Positions 26,374 to 35,841 are shown, numbered from the stretch's first letter. The stretch: DNA of 64,000 nucleotides from Paenibacillus sp. YPG26 (GCF_023704175.1 NZ_CP084530.1:2970001-3034000); one strand, 5' to 3'. A program made the numbers and translations. Notes: generated by a model from the letters alone, not told the origin.

Positions 26374-28029
26374 GTGCAGCTTACATGGCCTTTGCTCCAA
26401 TGGAAAAGAGTTGTGGTTACGAGCCTTGCTTTACTCAGCATTACATGGACCTGCAGCCACTACCCGGTTTTTGCCGAATCGAAAGGCCCATGGACATTGG
26501 TCCAGGATACAGTCGGCATCCCCAAAGAAGCAGTACATACAAAGGACGGCGGATTCGCGCTTCTCCAGGCTGCGAGCAGGGAATTCACATTGACGAAGAC
26601 AAGCCCTGAAGGAGTCATTGAATGGATCCGGACCCTTACGCCCGAGCTGCCTTCCGCACCAGGCTTGGGATGGTCTCTCTCGGAGACCTCGAACTACTCC
26701 CTACAGCAAGGTCAAAATGGAGGATTTGTGATTACCGGAGCTGTTGATTGGTACAAGCATACAGACTTTTACATGATAACTACAGATGCTGAGGGCCGTT
26801 ATTTAGACACAACCCTACTCTCCAACAATCGTTCAGGCTCGCTGCTCTCATTCCGCATGACCCAAGACGGCGGTTACATCCTTGCGGCCCAGGTCGAGAG
26901 GAACATGGCTTCAGCAATCATGATCAAGAAGTTCACTTCCAGCGGGGAATTCGTATGGGAGAGCTCCCTTCCTTATAATCAGGACGGACCCGTTCCGGCA
27001 CTGCAGCTTACACCGGATGGAGGTTATGTAATCAGCGGTTCCACGATCACCAAGCTGGATTCATCAGGTCATCAGCTGTGGAACCGCAGCAATCCAGAGT
27101 TGTTCCCTAGTGCCAGCCGAGTCATCGAGACTCCTGATCACAATCTGATTAGCATCCAGACAGACGGATATACCCTTAAGGCATCCAAGATCGATCAGAA
27201 CGATCAGATTTTGTGGACTACAAATATCAAGACAGGGGTCGGAATCACCATTGAGGATGTACAGCTTACCCTCGGCGGAGATCTGTATATTGGGGGAAAT
27301 ATTATGGCTGGACATTCCCTGGAGAATGAATATATCGTTGCCCTTCATGGAGATGGAAGCCACGAAGAATTCAAATATTTGGGAGGTGGATGGACCCAGG
27401 AATTATTGATACAGGTTATTCCTCTGTCCAACAAGGAATTCGTTACCTATGGCACTTCGGACGGGTACGGATATCTGGTAAAAGCAAGCTTCCAACCTCC
27501 CGTACCCGACCCGGAGGTTCCCGTAGCCCAGCTTAAGCTGGATTCTGTCTCATACAGCCTCATTCCAGGCGATATGCTGGATACCCGTCTGATTGTCCAG
27601 GATCAGCAGGGCAGATCCAAGGACGTTACATCCCAGGGGAACTATGTGGTTGATGATAGCAGCATCGCCCTGGTTGACAAGGAAGGGAACATCACCGGAA
27701 TTCGTCCAGGCGAGACGATCCTGCACGCATTCTTCGGGGATCAGACCGTCACTGCGAAGATTTATGTGTTCAAGTCTGCGGTGAATGGCCTTAAGCTGGA
27801 TTCGGACGAATACAGCCTGATGCCCGGCGAGTCGTTGGATACCCGTCTAACCGTCAAAGACGGAGCCGGAGTGAAGGATGTTACCCCGAAGGGAACCTAC
27901 TCCACCGGGAATCCGAAAGTTGCGGTGGTGGATAGTGAAGGGAATATTACAGCGACCGGCCACGGGGAGACTGTACTCACGGCAAGCTATCAGGGCGTGG
28001 AAGTTACAGCTAAAGTGATTGTGTATTAA
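26374..28029 (+). CDS. Secreted propeller-like protein with two Big_2 Ig-like domains
   Basis: A 551-residue exported protein. GTG 26374 is chosen because GGAGGG lies 10 nt upstream and it gives a clean signal peptide (VVVTSLALLSITWTCS...AES, residues ~1-36). The middle (40-380) consists of repeated beta-strand units with TKDGGFAL, TQDGGYIL, TPDGGYVI motifs, the kind seen in beta-propeller lipoproteins. Two C-terminal bacterial Ig-like (Big_2) domains follow, each about 80 residues, with LDSxxYSL-PGD/E-LDTRL openings and NITGIRPGET / NITATGHGET closings. There is no sortase or S-layer anchor. It is followed by a paralogue 61 nt downstream. Role unknown; surface or matrix binding is likely. 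Confidence 0.8.
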   Translation: MQLTWPLLQWKRVVVTSLALLSITWTCSHYPVFAESKGPWTLVQDTVGIPKEAVHTKDGGFALLQAASREFTLTKTSPEGVIEWIRTLTPELPSAPGLGWSLSETSNYSLQQGQNGGFVITGAVDWYKHTDFYMITTDAEGRYLDTTLLSNNRSGSLLSFRMTQDGGYILAAQVERNMASAIMIKKFTSSGEFVWESSLPYNQDGPVPALQLTPDGGYVISGSTITKLDSSGHQLWNRSNPELFPSASRVIETPDHNLISIQTDGYTLKASKIDQNDQILWTTNIKTGVGITIEDVQLTLGGDLYIGGNIMAGHSLENEYIVALHGDGSHEEFKYLGGGWTQELLIQVIPLSNKEFVTYGTSDGYGYLVKASFQPPVPDPEVPVAQLKLDSVSYSLIPGDMLDTRLIVQDQQGRSKDVTSQGNYVVDDSSIALVDKEGNITGIRPGETILHAFFGDQTVTAKIYVFKSAVNGLKLDSDEYSLMPGESLDTRLTVKDGAGVKDVTPKGTYSTGNPKVAVVDSEGNITATGHGETVLTASYQGVEVTAKVIVY

Positions 28030-28090
28030 CGAGCCTTGCACAGGTCTAATAGTGAATTTCTATCAAAACTATGATGGAAGGGTGATTGTT

Positions 28091-29593
28091 TTGACACATT
28101 TTCGTGCTCGATTAATCTCTATTCTCTTGATTGCTTCAGTGCTTCTCCTCTCTCCCTCCACTTTCAATGCCAATATCAGCTCTGCCAGCAGCATCAGCCC
28201 AAGTGCCCCTCCCTTAGAGCAGGATTGGACGAAGCTCACAGGTTCACAGGAGAACTACAACTCGGCGGTGAAGGCGGCAGCGACAAGGGACGGGGGAGTC
28301 ATTCTTTTAGGATCCGTCACCTCACGCTCGACCTTTGAACATGAAGGTCTGATTATCCAGAAATTGAACAAACAAGGCGAATTAGAGTGGGAGCGTATGT
28401 ATAATGAGTCTACCCTGCAGTCGGGCGACTACCTTATTGGCCAGGATATTCGGCAGACCCGGGATGGGGGATATATTATTGGCGGGCAAGTGTCCTTATA
28501 TCCGGTTGAAGGAAAAGCATTCCTGGTCAAACTCGGTCCTGAAGGCCAGTATGAGTGGAGCAAAGTCTATATTTCACATTTCTGGAACGAAGACTTTGAG
28601 CGGGTACGCGAGACCAAAGACGGTAACTTCATTGCTAGTGTACGAACCTGGAATCGCTCGGACACCTCAACCCCGGCCGCCTTTTTGACAGATTCCAAGG
28701 GCAATCAGCTCTGGTATAAGAAATTACCTGCTTATGAAGGTCAAGATTTCAGGGATGTGATTGAGCTTCCCTCAGGCAGCTATCTGGCTACTGGACTCAC
28801 CGAGCGGAAGAACGCTGTCCAAGTGCCTGTTCTCATTCTAATTAATCCTAAAGGTGAGCTTGCGGACAAATTATATGTTCAGGGATCGAATGGCTCACAT
28901 CCGGCGGTTCCTCTTCAGCTGGAACAGCTTCCCGCTGCCAAGAGCTATATCGCCCGCACGGCCTCTAGTCTGCAGAACATCACTGCCTCCGGCAAAGTCT
29001 TGTGGGAACTGCCTTTCTCATCCCTTCCTGATGGGGAGCTTACCCATTACTCGCAGCTATCTATTGCATCCGATGGCGCCCCTATCCTGATTGGGTCAAG
29101 CAACACAGGAACCTCCATTGAATTGCGGATTCTTAAAGTATCCAGCACAGGAGAGTTCCTGTGGAGTTACCATACGCCAATTCTTAACTTGGAATCGATC
29201 GCACTTGGCGAGGCGACACCTGACGGAGGAGTGGCTGTCAGCTACACAACCCCGAATAGTGGGCAGATTGGAGTCATTAAGCTCAAAGTTTCAGAATCGC
29301 CTGGCTCCGGTGAAGGAAGCTTGTATCTGGATTCGGATGAATATTCGATCACGCTGGGCGATACCTTTGATCTCCGCACACTCTACAAAGACAGCAGTGG
29401 TATAGAACATAATGTGACCACTGAGGCAGAATATAAGAGCTCAAATCCAGATGTAGTATCGGTTGATCTTGAGGGTAATATTACAGGAATTAACCCGGGC
29501 ACGGCTACTCTTACGGTATCATATAAGGGTCTTACCTACAGCTGCCCGGTGCTTGTAGTTAAGCCCTATACGCCCGCACAGGCTGAGCAATAA
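28091..29593 (+). CDS. Secreted propeller-like protein with one Big_2 Ig-like domain (paralogue)
   Basis: A 500-residue paralogue of the preceding gene: signal peptide (LISILLIASVLLLSPS), TRDGG repeats (ATRDGGVILLG, TRDGGYIIGG, TKDGNFIA, TPDGGVAVS) and a single C-terminal Big_2 domain (LYLDSDEYSITLGDTFDLRTL...GNITGINPGTATLTVSYKG). TTG 28091 is the likely start: AAGGG is 8 nt upstream and it begins right at the signal peptide. An upstream frame back to 28019 overlaps the preceding gene and would bury the signal. The two genes form an operon ending at the 29631 terminator. Confidence 0.8.
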   Translation: MTHFRARLISILLIASVLLLSPSTFNANISSASSISPSAPPLEQDWTKLTGSQENYNSAVKAAATRDGGVILLGSVTSRSTFEHEGLIIQKLNKQGELEWERMYNESTLQSGDYLIGQDIRQTRDGGYIIGGQVSLYPVEGKAFLVKLGPEGQYEWSKVYISHFWNEDFERVRETKDGNFIASVRTWNRSDTSTPAAFLTDSKGNQLWYKKLPAYEGQDFRDVIELPSGSYLATGLTERKNAVQVPVLILINPKGELADKLYVQGSNGSHPAVPLQLEQLPAAKSYIARTASSLQNITASGKVLWELPFSSLPDGELTHYSQLSIASDGAPILIGSSNTGTSIELRILKVSSTGEFLWSYHTPILNLESIALGEATPDGGVAVSYTTPNSGQIGVIKLKVSESPGSGEGSLYLDSDEYSITLGDTFDLRTLYKDSSGIEHNVTTEAEYKSSNPDVVSVDLEGNITGINPGTATLTVSYKGLTYSCPVLVVKPYTPAQAEQ

Positions 29594-29630
29594 TTTATAC
29601 AATTCTATAGTAGGAATTTCGGACAATGGA

Positions 29631-29671
29631 AAAAGGCGCGGTTCCCCTGCTAAAGGGTAACTGCGCCTTTT
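29631..29671. terminator. Bidirectional terminator between the propeller genes and mqnC
   Basis: AAAAGGCGC and GCGCCTTTT arms with further pairing (GTT/AAC, CCC/GGG) inside; A and T runs flank both sides, so it works for both converging transcripts. Confidence 0.88.
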
Positions 29672-29704
29672 GTGTGTATATCAACCGAATCTATTTCTCT
29701 ATAA

Positions 29705-30838
29705 TTAGTTCTGCATTACAAAGTCATTGTCAACATTCGCACGCTCATCATCGAACACGCGAAGAATATCATAACGGGTATTCCGCTGCGCAGGAATCTT
29801 ACCTGCTTCGCGGATCAGCTTCAGGATGGAGCCGATGTTCACTTTGTGTGTGGCGCCTGCCGAGGAGACTACGTTCTCTTCGATCATTGTACTTCCAAAG
29901 TCATTGCAGCCATACTGAAGGGAGAGCTTGCCGACCTCCGGTCCCATCGTGACCCAGGACGACTGGAAGTTCTTAATATTATCCAGTGTAATCCGGCTGA
30001 TCGCTACCGTCTTCAGATACTCCTCTGGCGTCTGGCGATCCAGCTTCAGATTCGTATTGTCCGGCTGGAAGGTCCACGGAATGAAGGCCAGGAAGCCTTC
30101 GGAGTCATACCCATTCTGAATGCACTCATCCTGTGCATCACGAACGCGGTGCAGATGCAGCGCACGTTCTTCCATCGTCTCGCCAAGGCCGATAACCATG
30201 GTAGCCGTGGTATTCATGCCGATCTTGTGGGCTGTCTTCATGACATCCATCCATTCGGTCCATGAGCCCTTAAGGCGGCTGATCTTGCGGCGTGTCCGGT
30301 CATCCAGAATTTCAGCGCCGCCGCCTGGCAGGGAGTCAAGCCCCGCTTCGTGAATCTGACGTACAACCTGTTCAAGGGTAAGGCCATCCGAGACAACAAC
30401 CATCTTCTGTATCTCTGCCGGGGAGAAGGAGTGCATCGTAATCTCCGGGAAGCGCTGCTTAATCGCGCGAAGCAGATCCGTGTAGTAGCTGAACGGCAGG
30501 TTCGGGTTCGTACCGCCCTGCATAAGAATTTCGGTTCCGCCTACATCCATCGTCTCCTGGATCTTCTGGAAGATCACTTCGTCTGGAAGCACATACCCCT
30601 CTTCCGACCCCGGTCTGCGGTAAAATGCACAGAAACGGCAGTATACATCACATACATTCGTATAGTTAATATTCCGCCCGATGACGAAGGTAGCAATAGG
30701 ATCGGGATGCATGCGGTTCATGAGAATATTGGCGGTATGCCCCATCTTCTCTACTTCATTGGATTCAAAAAGTGCCGTTGTATCCTCAATGGTAAGGCGT
30801 TCGCCCTGCAGTGCTTTATTTAAAATTGAGTCTATCAT
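29705..30838 (-). CDS. mqnC: Cyclic dehypoxanthinyl futalosine synthase
   Basis: A 377-residue radical-SAM enzyme of the futalosine (MqnABCDE) menaquinone route. The [4Fe-4S] motif is Cys63-x3-Cys67-x2-Cys70 (NVCDVYCRFCAFYRRPG), a sequence specific to MqnC rather than MqnE. TEILMQGGTNPNLP, HSFSPAEI and GLDSLPGGGAEIL follow. It catalyses the radical cyclisation of dehypoxanthine futalosine. ATG 30838 has AGGAGG 6 nt upstream. No other mqn gene is in the window, so the pathway must be dispersed in this genome. Confidence 0.94.
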   Translation of the reverse strand: MIDSILNKALQGERLTIEDTTALFESNEVEKMGHTANILMNRMHPDPIATFVIGRNINYTNVCDVYCRFCAFYRRPGSEEGYVLPDEVIFQKIQETMDVGGTEILMQGGTNPNLPFSYYTDLLRAIKQRFPEITMHSFSPAEIQKMVVVSDGLTLEQVVRQIHEAGLDSLPGGGAEILDDRTRRKISRLKGSWTEWMDVMKTAHKIGMNTTATMVIGLGETMEERALHLHRVRDAQDECIQNGYDSEGFLAFIPWTFQPDNTNLKLDRQTPEEYLKTVAISRITLDNIKNFQSSWVTMGPEVGKLSLQYGCNDFGSTMIEENVVSSAGATHKVNIGSILKLIREAGKIPAQRNTRYDILRVFDDERANVDNDFVMQN

Positions 30839-30903
30839 ACAGAACCTCCTAACAAGAGTCTGGTAATTATATTCATTATTTCATCGTAACATACCGGGCC
30901 AAG

Positions 30904-30931
30904 AAAAACAGCACCCGAAACGCCCGGGTGC
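30904..30931 (-). terminator. Terminator of the met operon
   Basis: Minus strand GCACCC / GGGTGC stem with 9-nt loop, then TG and TTTTT, about 80 nt after the metC stop. Confidence 0.72.
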
Positions 30932-31007
30932 CTGTACCAAATCAAGGAATTTGAACATTTATTGAACTAGTAGGTCATCCTATTTAATGCCTTGCGCTTA
31001 ACGCTAA

Positions 31008-32162
31008 TTAACTATTCTGAAGAGCCTGCTCCAGATCCGCAATCAGATCATCAATATCCTCAAGACCGACCGAGAAGCGCAGCAGCCCATCTGTGATTCC
31101 GCGTTCCGCACGCACTTCAGCAGGCATAGAGGCATGAGACATCATAGCCGGATATGATAAAATACTCTCCACAGCGCCCAGGCTCACCGCCACCAGCGGC
31201 AGCTTCACGCGGCTGAGCAGCTGCTTCGCCCGCTCGCCGGAGCCCACGTCGAAGGATACGACCGCGCCATAGCCGGTCGACTGCTTCTCCTGCACCTCCC
31301 GGCCCGGATGCTCCGGCAGGCCGGGGTAGTACACAGCGCCGATGTCATCCCGGCCGCTGAGCCAACCCGCGAGCTTACGCGCGCTGATCTCACTGTGCGC
31401 CATGCGCGCAGCCAGCGTCTTCATGCCTCGCATAAGCAGCCATGATTCCTGGGCACCAAGTACTGTGCCCAGTCCATTTTGCAGATACTTGAGCTGCTTC
31501 GCAAGCTCTTCGCTGCCTGCCACGGCAAGGCCGGCCAGCACATCACTATGGCCCCCAAGGAACTTGGTCGCGCTGTGCAGCACAATATCCACACCTACCT
31601 CCAGCGGACGCTGATAATACGGGGTCATGAACGTATTGTCGACAATGCTGAGCAGTCCATTCTGTTTCGCCCACTCCGCCACAGCTCCGATATCCGTGAT
31701 CTTCAATGTTGGATTCGATGGCGTCTCCATATAGACGGCTTTGGTGTTCGGCTTGAGCGCCGCCTTCACCGCGTCCAGATCCGTCATATCCACGAACGTC
31801 GTCTCAATATTCATCCGGCTGAGGATGGTAGTCAGCAGCCGGTATGTACCGCCGTATACATCTTCCGTTACGATAATGTGATCTCCCGCCGACAGCAGCA
31901 TGAAGGTTGAAGAGATGGCAGCCATCCCGCTGGAATAGGCGAACCCGCGAACCCCGCCTTCAAGCAAGGTAATGTAGTCCTCCAGAGCCTGACGGGTAGG
32001 ATTCCCCGACCGGCTGTAATCATGGACCGGAGGATTGAAAATATCATGGTGATGAAAAGTAGAAGCCTGATAGATCGGCACACTGGACGCCCCGGTGGTC
32101 GCGTCTACCTCCGATCCAAAATGGATCAGCTTCGTATCGAATTTCCGTTCTTGTCCGCTCAT
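31008..32162 (-). CDS. metC: Cystathionine beta-lyase
   Basis: A 384-residue Cys/Met-metabolism PLP enzyme: cystathionine to homocysteine, pyruvate and ammonia. Family landmarks are YSRSGNPTRQALE, the PLP lysine in LHSATKFLGGHSD, VDNTFMTPYYQRP, and SLGAVESILSYPA. It is the third gene of the metA-metI-metC operon; the start overlaps the metI stop (TAATG). Beta-lyase versus gamma-synthase is decided mainly by operon order and by its differing from the upstream paralogue; these enzymes can be bifunctional. Confidence 0.88.
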   Translation of the reverse strand: MSGQERKFDTKLIHFGSEVDATTGASSVPIYQASTFHHHDIFNPPVHDYSRSGNPTRQALEDYITLLEGGVRGFAYSSGMAAISSTFMLLSAGDHIIVTEDVYGGTYRLLTTILSRMNIETTFVDMTDLDAVKAALKPNTKAVYMETPSNPTLKITDIGAVAEWAKQNGLLSIVDNTFMTPYYQRPLEVGVDIVLHSATKFLGGHSDVLAGLAVAGSEELAKQLKYLQNGLGTVLGAQESWLLMRGMKTLAARMAHSEISARKLAGWLSGRDDIGAVYYPGLPEHPGREVQEKQSTGYGAVVSFDVGSGERAKQLLSRVKLPLVAVSLGAVESILSYPAMMSHASMPAEVRAERGITDGLLRFSVGLEDIDDLIADLEQALQNS

Positions 32163-33343
32163 TATGCTTGTCCTCCTTCAATTTCGACCCTTGCCGCTTC
32201 GATGGCCTGATCCAGATCAGCAATCAAATCATCCACATGCTCTATTCCCACCGAGAAGCGAAGCAGACGATCGTCCACGCCCACCGCTTCACGAATCTCT
32301 AGCGGAATATCCGCATGGGTCTGAATGGCCGGATATGTCATCAGCGACTCCACTCCGCCAAGGCTCTCCGCGAACGCAATCAGCTTCAGACTGCGCAGGA
32401 TCGGCTCAACGAACCGGGCATCACGAACTTTGAAGGAGAAAATCCCTGTATTGCCGCTCGATTGTCTGCTCTGGATGGCATAGCCAGGATGTTCGGGCAG
32501 CCCCGGATGGAAGACTTCCGCAATCTCCGGATGAGCATCCAGATGCTTCGCAATCGCCAGCGCACTAGCCTCGTGGCGGTCCATACGAAGCGCGAGTGTC
32601 TTCATGCCGCGCATTAATTGGTAGGAATCCGTAGGGCTCAGCACGGCGCCGATCGAATTGTGCAGAAAGGCGATCTCTTCCGACAATTCCTTTCCTTTGG
32701 TAACAATCAGGCCTGCCAGCACATCATTATGACCGCCGAGGTACTTGCTCGCACTGTGAATGACAATATCCGCTCCAAGCTCAATCGGCCGCTGGAAATA
32801 CGGGGTCATAAGCGTATTGTCCACAATGGTCAGAATTCCGTGCCGCTTGGCCCAGGTACAGGCAGCTTCAATATCCGTAATCATCATCAGCGGATTGGTC
32901 GGGGTCTCGACAATCAGCGCCTTGGTGTTCGGCTGGCGAACCTGCTCCAGCGCGTCCAGATCATTGGTATCCACGTAGGATGCGGTAATGCCATATTTGC
33001 CAAGAACCCGCTCGATTAACCGGTATGTACCGCCGTATAGGTCAAGAGATACAACCAGGTGATCTCCCTGGGAGAACAGCGTGAAGATCGTCTGAAGGGC
33101 CGCCATGCCCGAACTGCAGGCGAAGCCGGCATCTCCGGATTCAAGCGCAGCCGCTGCCTCCTCCAGCACTTTCCGTGTTGGACTCTTCGTACGGGAATAA
33201 TCGAAGCCTGTGCTCTGGCCAAGACGCGGATGCCGGAAGGCTGTAGCCTGATAGATTGGGTAATTCACCGCGCCTGTTACCGGCTCTTCCACCGATCCAA
33301 TCTGCGCAAGTCTGCTCTCAATGTGAAGCCTTTGATCTGTCAT
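32162..33343 (-). CDS. metI: Cystathionine gamma-synthase / O-acetylhomoserine thiolyase
   Basis: A 393-residue PLP enzyme of the same family as metC. It joins cysteine (or sulfide) with O-acetylhomoserine. Motifs: YSRTKSPTRKVLEEAAA, IHSASKYLGGHNDVLAG with the PLP lysine, VDNTLMTPYFQRP, and ESLGGVESLMTYPA. It begins 21 nt after metA with AGGGGGTTG as RBS. The order metA-metI-metC under one S-box RNA supports a role in the transsulfuration branch to methionine. Confidence 0.9.
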   Translation of the reverse strand: MTDQRLHIESRLAQIGSVEEPVTGAVNYPIYQATAFRHPRLGQSTGFDYSRTKSPTRKVLEEAAAALESGDAGFACSSGMAALQTIFTLFSQGDHLVVSLDLYGGTYRLIERVLGKYGITASYVDTNDLDALEQVRQPNTKALIVETPTNPLMMITDIEAACTWAKRHGILTIVDNTLMTPYFQRPIELGADIVIHSASKYLGGHNDVLAGLIVTKGKELSEEIAFLHNSIGAVLSPTDSYQLMRGMKTLALRMDRHEASALAIAKHLDAHPEIAEVFHPGLPEHPGYAIQSRQSSGNTGIFSFKVRDARFVEPILRSLKLIAFAESLGGVESLMTYPAIQTHADIPLEIREAVGVDDRLLRFSVGIEHVDDLIADLDQAIEAARVEIEGGQA

Positions 33344-33364
33344 AAGTTGAACAACCCCCTAAGT

Positions 33365-34300
33365 TTAGATGTGATAGATATAATCTGCGTTCTCTTCCAT
33401 ATCGTAAGGTGTCTCCTGATACACATAGTAATTGAGCCAATTGGAAAATAATAAGTTCGCATGCGCCCGCCAGGTTGAAGGCGGCGTCCGTGTCGGATCA
33501 TCCTTCGGGAAGTAGTTGACCGGCAGCGCGACATCAAGCCCTCTGCTGACATCGCGGTCATATTCCCATTTCAGGGATAACGGGTCATATTCCGAGTGGC
33601 CCGTGACGAAGATCTGCTTCCCGTCTTTGGTCGCAACTAGATAAATCCCGGAATCCTCCGATTCAGCCAGAATCTCGAGATCCTCCTTGCTTACAATATC
33701 CTCCCTGCGTACGGAGGTATGGCGGGAATGCGGCACATAGAACACCTCATCAAATCCGCGCAGCAGCTTAACATTAGGAATATTAATGCTGTGCGGGAAC
33801 ACGCCGAAGCATTTCTCCGGGAGCGCGACTTTCGGCACCCCGAAGTGGTGGTACAAGCCTGCCTGTGAGGCCCAACATATATGAAGAGTCGAAGTGACGT
33901 GAGTCTTCGTCCAATCAAAGATTTCCTTCAGCTCTTCCCAGTAATTAACCTCTTCGAATTCCAGCTGCTCGACAGGAGCCCCGGTAATGATCATACCGTC
34001 GAACCGGTGCTTCTTGATTTCGTCGAAGGTCTTATAGAACATCTCAAGGTGCTGCGCCGAGGTATTCTTGGAAGTGTGGGAGCGCGGGTGAAGCAGGACA
34101 ATCTCCACTTGCAGCGGGGTGTTCCCCAGCAGACGCAAAATTTGCGACTCCGTTGTCTCCTTAGTAGGCATTAAATTCAGAATCGCGATCCGCAGCGGAC
34201 GTATATCCTGCTCATAAGCACGGCTTTCATCCATCACGAAGATGTTCTCGTTCACGAGCACTTCCTTGGCGGGCAGGCTGTCAGGTATTTTGATTGGCAT
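33365..34300 (-). CDS. metA: Homoserine O-acetyltransferase (MetA fold)
   Basis: A 311-residue MetA/HTS-family enzyme. Catalytic Cys142 (HICWASQ), His235 and Glu237 (TGHSEYD) are in place. Residue 111 is Glu (GAPVEQLEF), where E. coli MetA has Gly; Glu111 is known to switch the acyl donor from succinyl-CoA to acetyl-CoA. So it should make O-acetylhomoserine despite often being labelled succinyltransferase. First gene of the SAM-I-controlled operon; AAGGAGTG precedes the ATG. Confidence 0.95.
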   Translation of the reverse strand: MPIKIPDSLPAKEVLVNENIFVMDESRAYEQDIRPLRIAILNLMPTKETTESQILRLLGNTPLQVEIVLLHPRSHTSKNTSAQHLEMFYKTFDEIKKHRFDGMIITGAPVEQLEFEEVNYWEELKEIFDWTKTHVTSTLHICWASQAGLYHHFGVPKVALPEKCFGVFPHSINIPNVKLLRGFDEVFYVPHSRHTSVRREDIVSKEDLEILAESEDSGIYLVATKDGKQIFVTGHSEYDPLSLKWEYDRDVSRGLDVALPVNYFPKDDPTRTPPSTWRAHANLLFSNWLNYYVYQETPYDMEENADYIYHI

Positions 34301-34359
34301 TGTTGTTCACTCCTTCTTGGTATGGGTGCGTTCTTCTTATGGTCAGAAGCGGGTGCATA

Positions 34360-34546
34360 TAGAAAATGACCCTTCTCATACATAGAGAAAGGGTCATATT
34401 GAATATAGATATGCGCCTCTCTCATCTCTCAGAGACCCAGACCGCTCTAACGTCGGTCTGCAGTTCTGCAAGAATTAGCACCGTGCGATCGCTCGCCGGT
34501 TGCCGGGTTTCATCGGGCTGGTCCCTCCACCTACTCTTGATAAGAA
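34360..34546 (-). ncRNA. SAM-I (S-box) riboswitch with terminator, upstream of metA
   Basis: Minus strand begins TTCTTATCAAGAG, then AGGTGGAGGGACCAGCCC, GATGAAACCCGGCAACC, and GTGCTAATTCTTGCAG, all hallmarks of the S-box. P1 closes with GATGAGA near 34420. A terminator (ATGACCCTTTCTC / GAGAAGGGTCAT then TTTT) follows at 34361-34397. High SAM should stop transcription of metA-metI-metC. Confidence 0.97.
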
Positions 34547-34621
34547 TTCGCGTATGAAGTTAATTTGGGCAGATGATAAAAATCACTTACAGAAACAATT
34601 GGATTCTTCATCTTGATCTTA

Positions 34622-34649
34622 ATTATACAGAATTTAATTCGTAAGGCAA
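34622..34649 (-). promoter_or_regulatory. Sigma-A promoter of the S-box leader
   Basis: Minus strand TTGCCT, 16 nt, TATAAT; predicted start near 34615, 70 nt before the S-box aptamer. Confidence 0.72.
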
Positions 34650-34708
34650 GATGCTTCGTTAGATATAAGGTATAAAATAAGCGATACAATACTCTTTGCT
34701 CGTTTTTG

Positions 34709-35185
34709 TTAATTCTCCGCCCTACGGCTTAACTCCCCAGAAAAATTATTAGTAATGGGTTGACTCGCATTCCAACTTAGCAATTTTATATGATACTGCT
34801 CTAATAATTGCTCTGCGCGGATTCCACTTTCAGTTGTAAACCTTCCATCTCTTGAAATTACAATGGCATTAGGAAAACTACTATCATTCTCCCCTTTACT
34901 CCCACTAGCTAACCTTTGCTTCCATTTGCGATACTTTCCTCTTCCTTCATCTGTTCCAAACCCATCAAATTCGCATATTAATATATCTTCTATAATCATT
35001 CGTTTCCCATCCAGCTCATACTCCAATTGAAATGGAAATTCTCCATAGGTGATGGACGGTCGAGTTGGATTCGGCAGCGAATGGATTCCAGCAAACAAGG
35101 ATATCCAAGGCCATCCCACATAGATAATTAATGCTAGCACCAAAAAACATACCCAGCCTGTTGCGATAATCATTATTTTTTTCAC
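34709..35185 (-). CDS. Hypothetical membrane-anchored protein in AT-rich patch
   Basis: A 158-residue protein of no family I recognise. One N-terminal transmembrane segment (about residues 4-33, ending in a Trp-rich interface), then a soluble domain of beta character with many charged residues (YELDGKRMIIEDILICEFDGFGTDEGRGK). The GTG start overlaps the stop of a 20-codon ORF (TAGTG). The region is clearly more AT-rich than its surroundings and has codon use unlike neighbours, as in recently acquired or decaying DNA. An immunity-type or toxin-associated protein is possible by feel but not supported by any motif. Confidence 0.55.
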   Translation of the reverse strand: MKKIMIIATGWVCFLVLALIIYVGWPWISLFAGIHSLPNPTRPSITYGEFPFQLEYELDGKRMIIEDILICEFDGFGTDEGRGKYRKWKQRLASGSKGENDSSFPNAIVISRDGRFTTESGIRAEQLLEQYHIKLLSWNASQPITNNFSGELSRRAEN

Positions 35186-35247
35186 TATTTACCTGCAAGG
35201 GCGTTCTCAACTGCATCCATTGGATGATTCGAAATACGTTCATTCAT
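35185..35247 (-). CDS. 20-codon ORF coupled to the hypothetical membrane protein
   Basis: Reads MNERISNHPMDAVENALAGK. GGGGG is 11 nt before the ATG, and its TAG shares one base with the GTG of the next gene, a typical coupling arrangement. It could be a real leader peptide or the remnant C-terminus of a lost upstream gene. Confidence 0.3.
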   Translation of the reverse strand: MNERISNHPMDAVENALAGK

Positions 35248-35309
35248 ACTTGCATCGGCCCCCTTGGATTGAATTTAATGGTATTTAGCAAAGTTGCTTA
35301 TTTTATCCT

Positions 35310-35510
35310 TTATAAACTTTTAACTGTTTCCTCTAGAATTTTAAAAGATTCATAGATCGAGCCTTTATTTTGGTACTCTAAAAAGTTCTCAATTATCCTA
35401 TCAGGTCTCCTTTGGATTTCTCCAATTTCCCCTATATGTGTTAATACAGGGAGCCCCATTTCATCCTTTCCCCACTCGGCTCTTAAATGAAAGATAAATA
35501 CTTCACCCAC
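35310..35510 (-). pseudogene. Unrecognised 66-residue ORF, probably a 3' gene fragment
   Basis: The frame reads VGEVFIFHLRAEWGKD... to ...ILEETVKSL. It is open upstream of the GTG for 18 more codons but then hits TAA without any ATG, and no Shine-Dalgarno site precedes GTG 35510. The sequence looks like a true protein (alternating hydrophobic strands, then a charged helix), so a truncated gene is more likely than chance. I do not recognise the family. Confidence 0.4.
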
Positions 35511-35811
35511 AAAATAGGTGGAAGATAGAATGTTCTCATTACTGGGATTACCAACTTAATCATTATTGATTAATGGTGCCAATTTGAAAACGGGTGTAAT
35601 TTGTATTGTTTTGTTAAAAAGCTGTCGAATATTATTGGAATTAACAGGGAACTATGAATCCTGTCATATTCTGACTGGCGTTTAACTATTTAACTTGTAT
35701 TGCTGAATTTGTTAATCAAGAATTCCGGTGATATTTTTCATACCATTTACACCGCACCTCCCCGCCCCTTGTGCCATATGCTATTTCATAAACCGCCAAG
35801 GGACATTTTCC
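35511..35811. other. AT-rich intergenic stretch, no gene seen
   Basis: About 300 bp with stops in all frames, low GC, no hairpin terminator or promoter I would defend, ending at the corA leader promoter. Confidence 0.5.
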
Positions 35812-35841
35812 TTGAAAATTTTCAGCGTGCGGCGTTATACT
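35812..35841 (+). promoter_or_regulatory. Sigma-A promoter of the corA leader
   Basis: TTGAAA, 18 nt, TATACT; predicted start near 35849, giving a 266-nt leader before corA. Confidence 0.75.
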
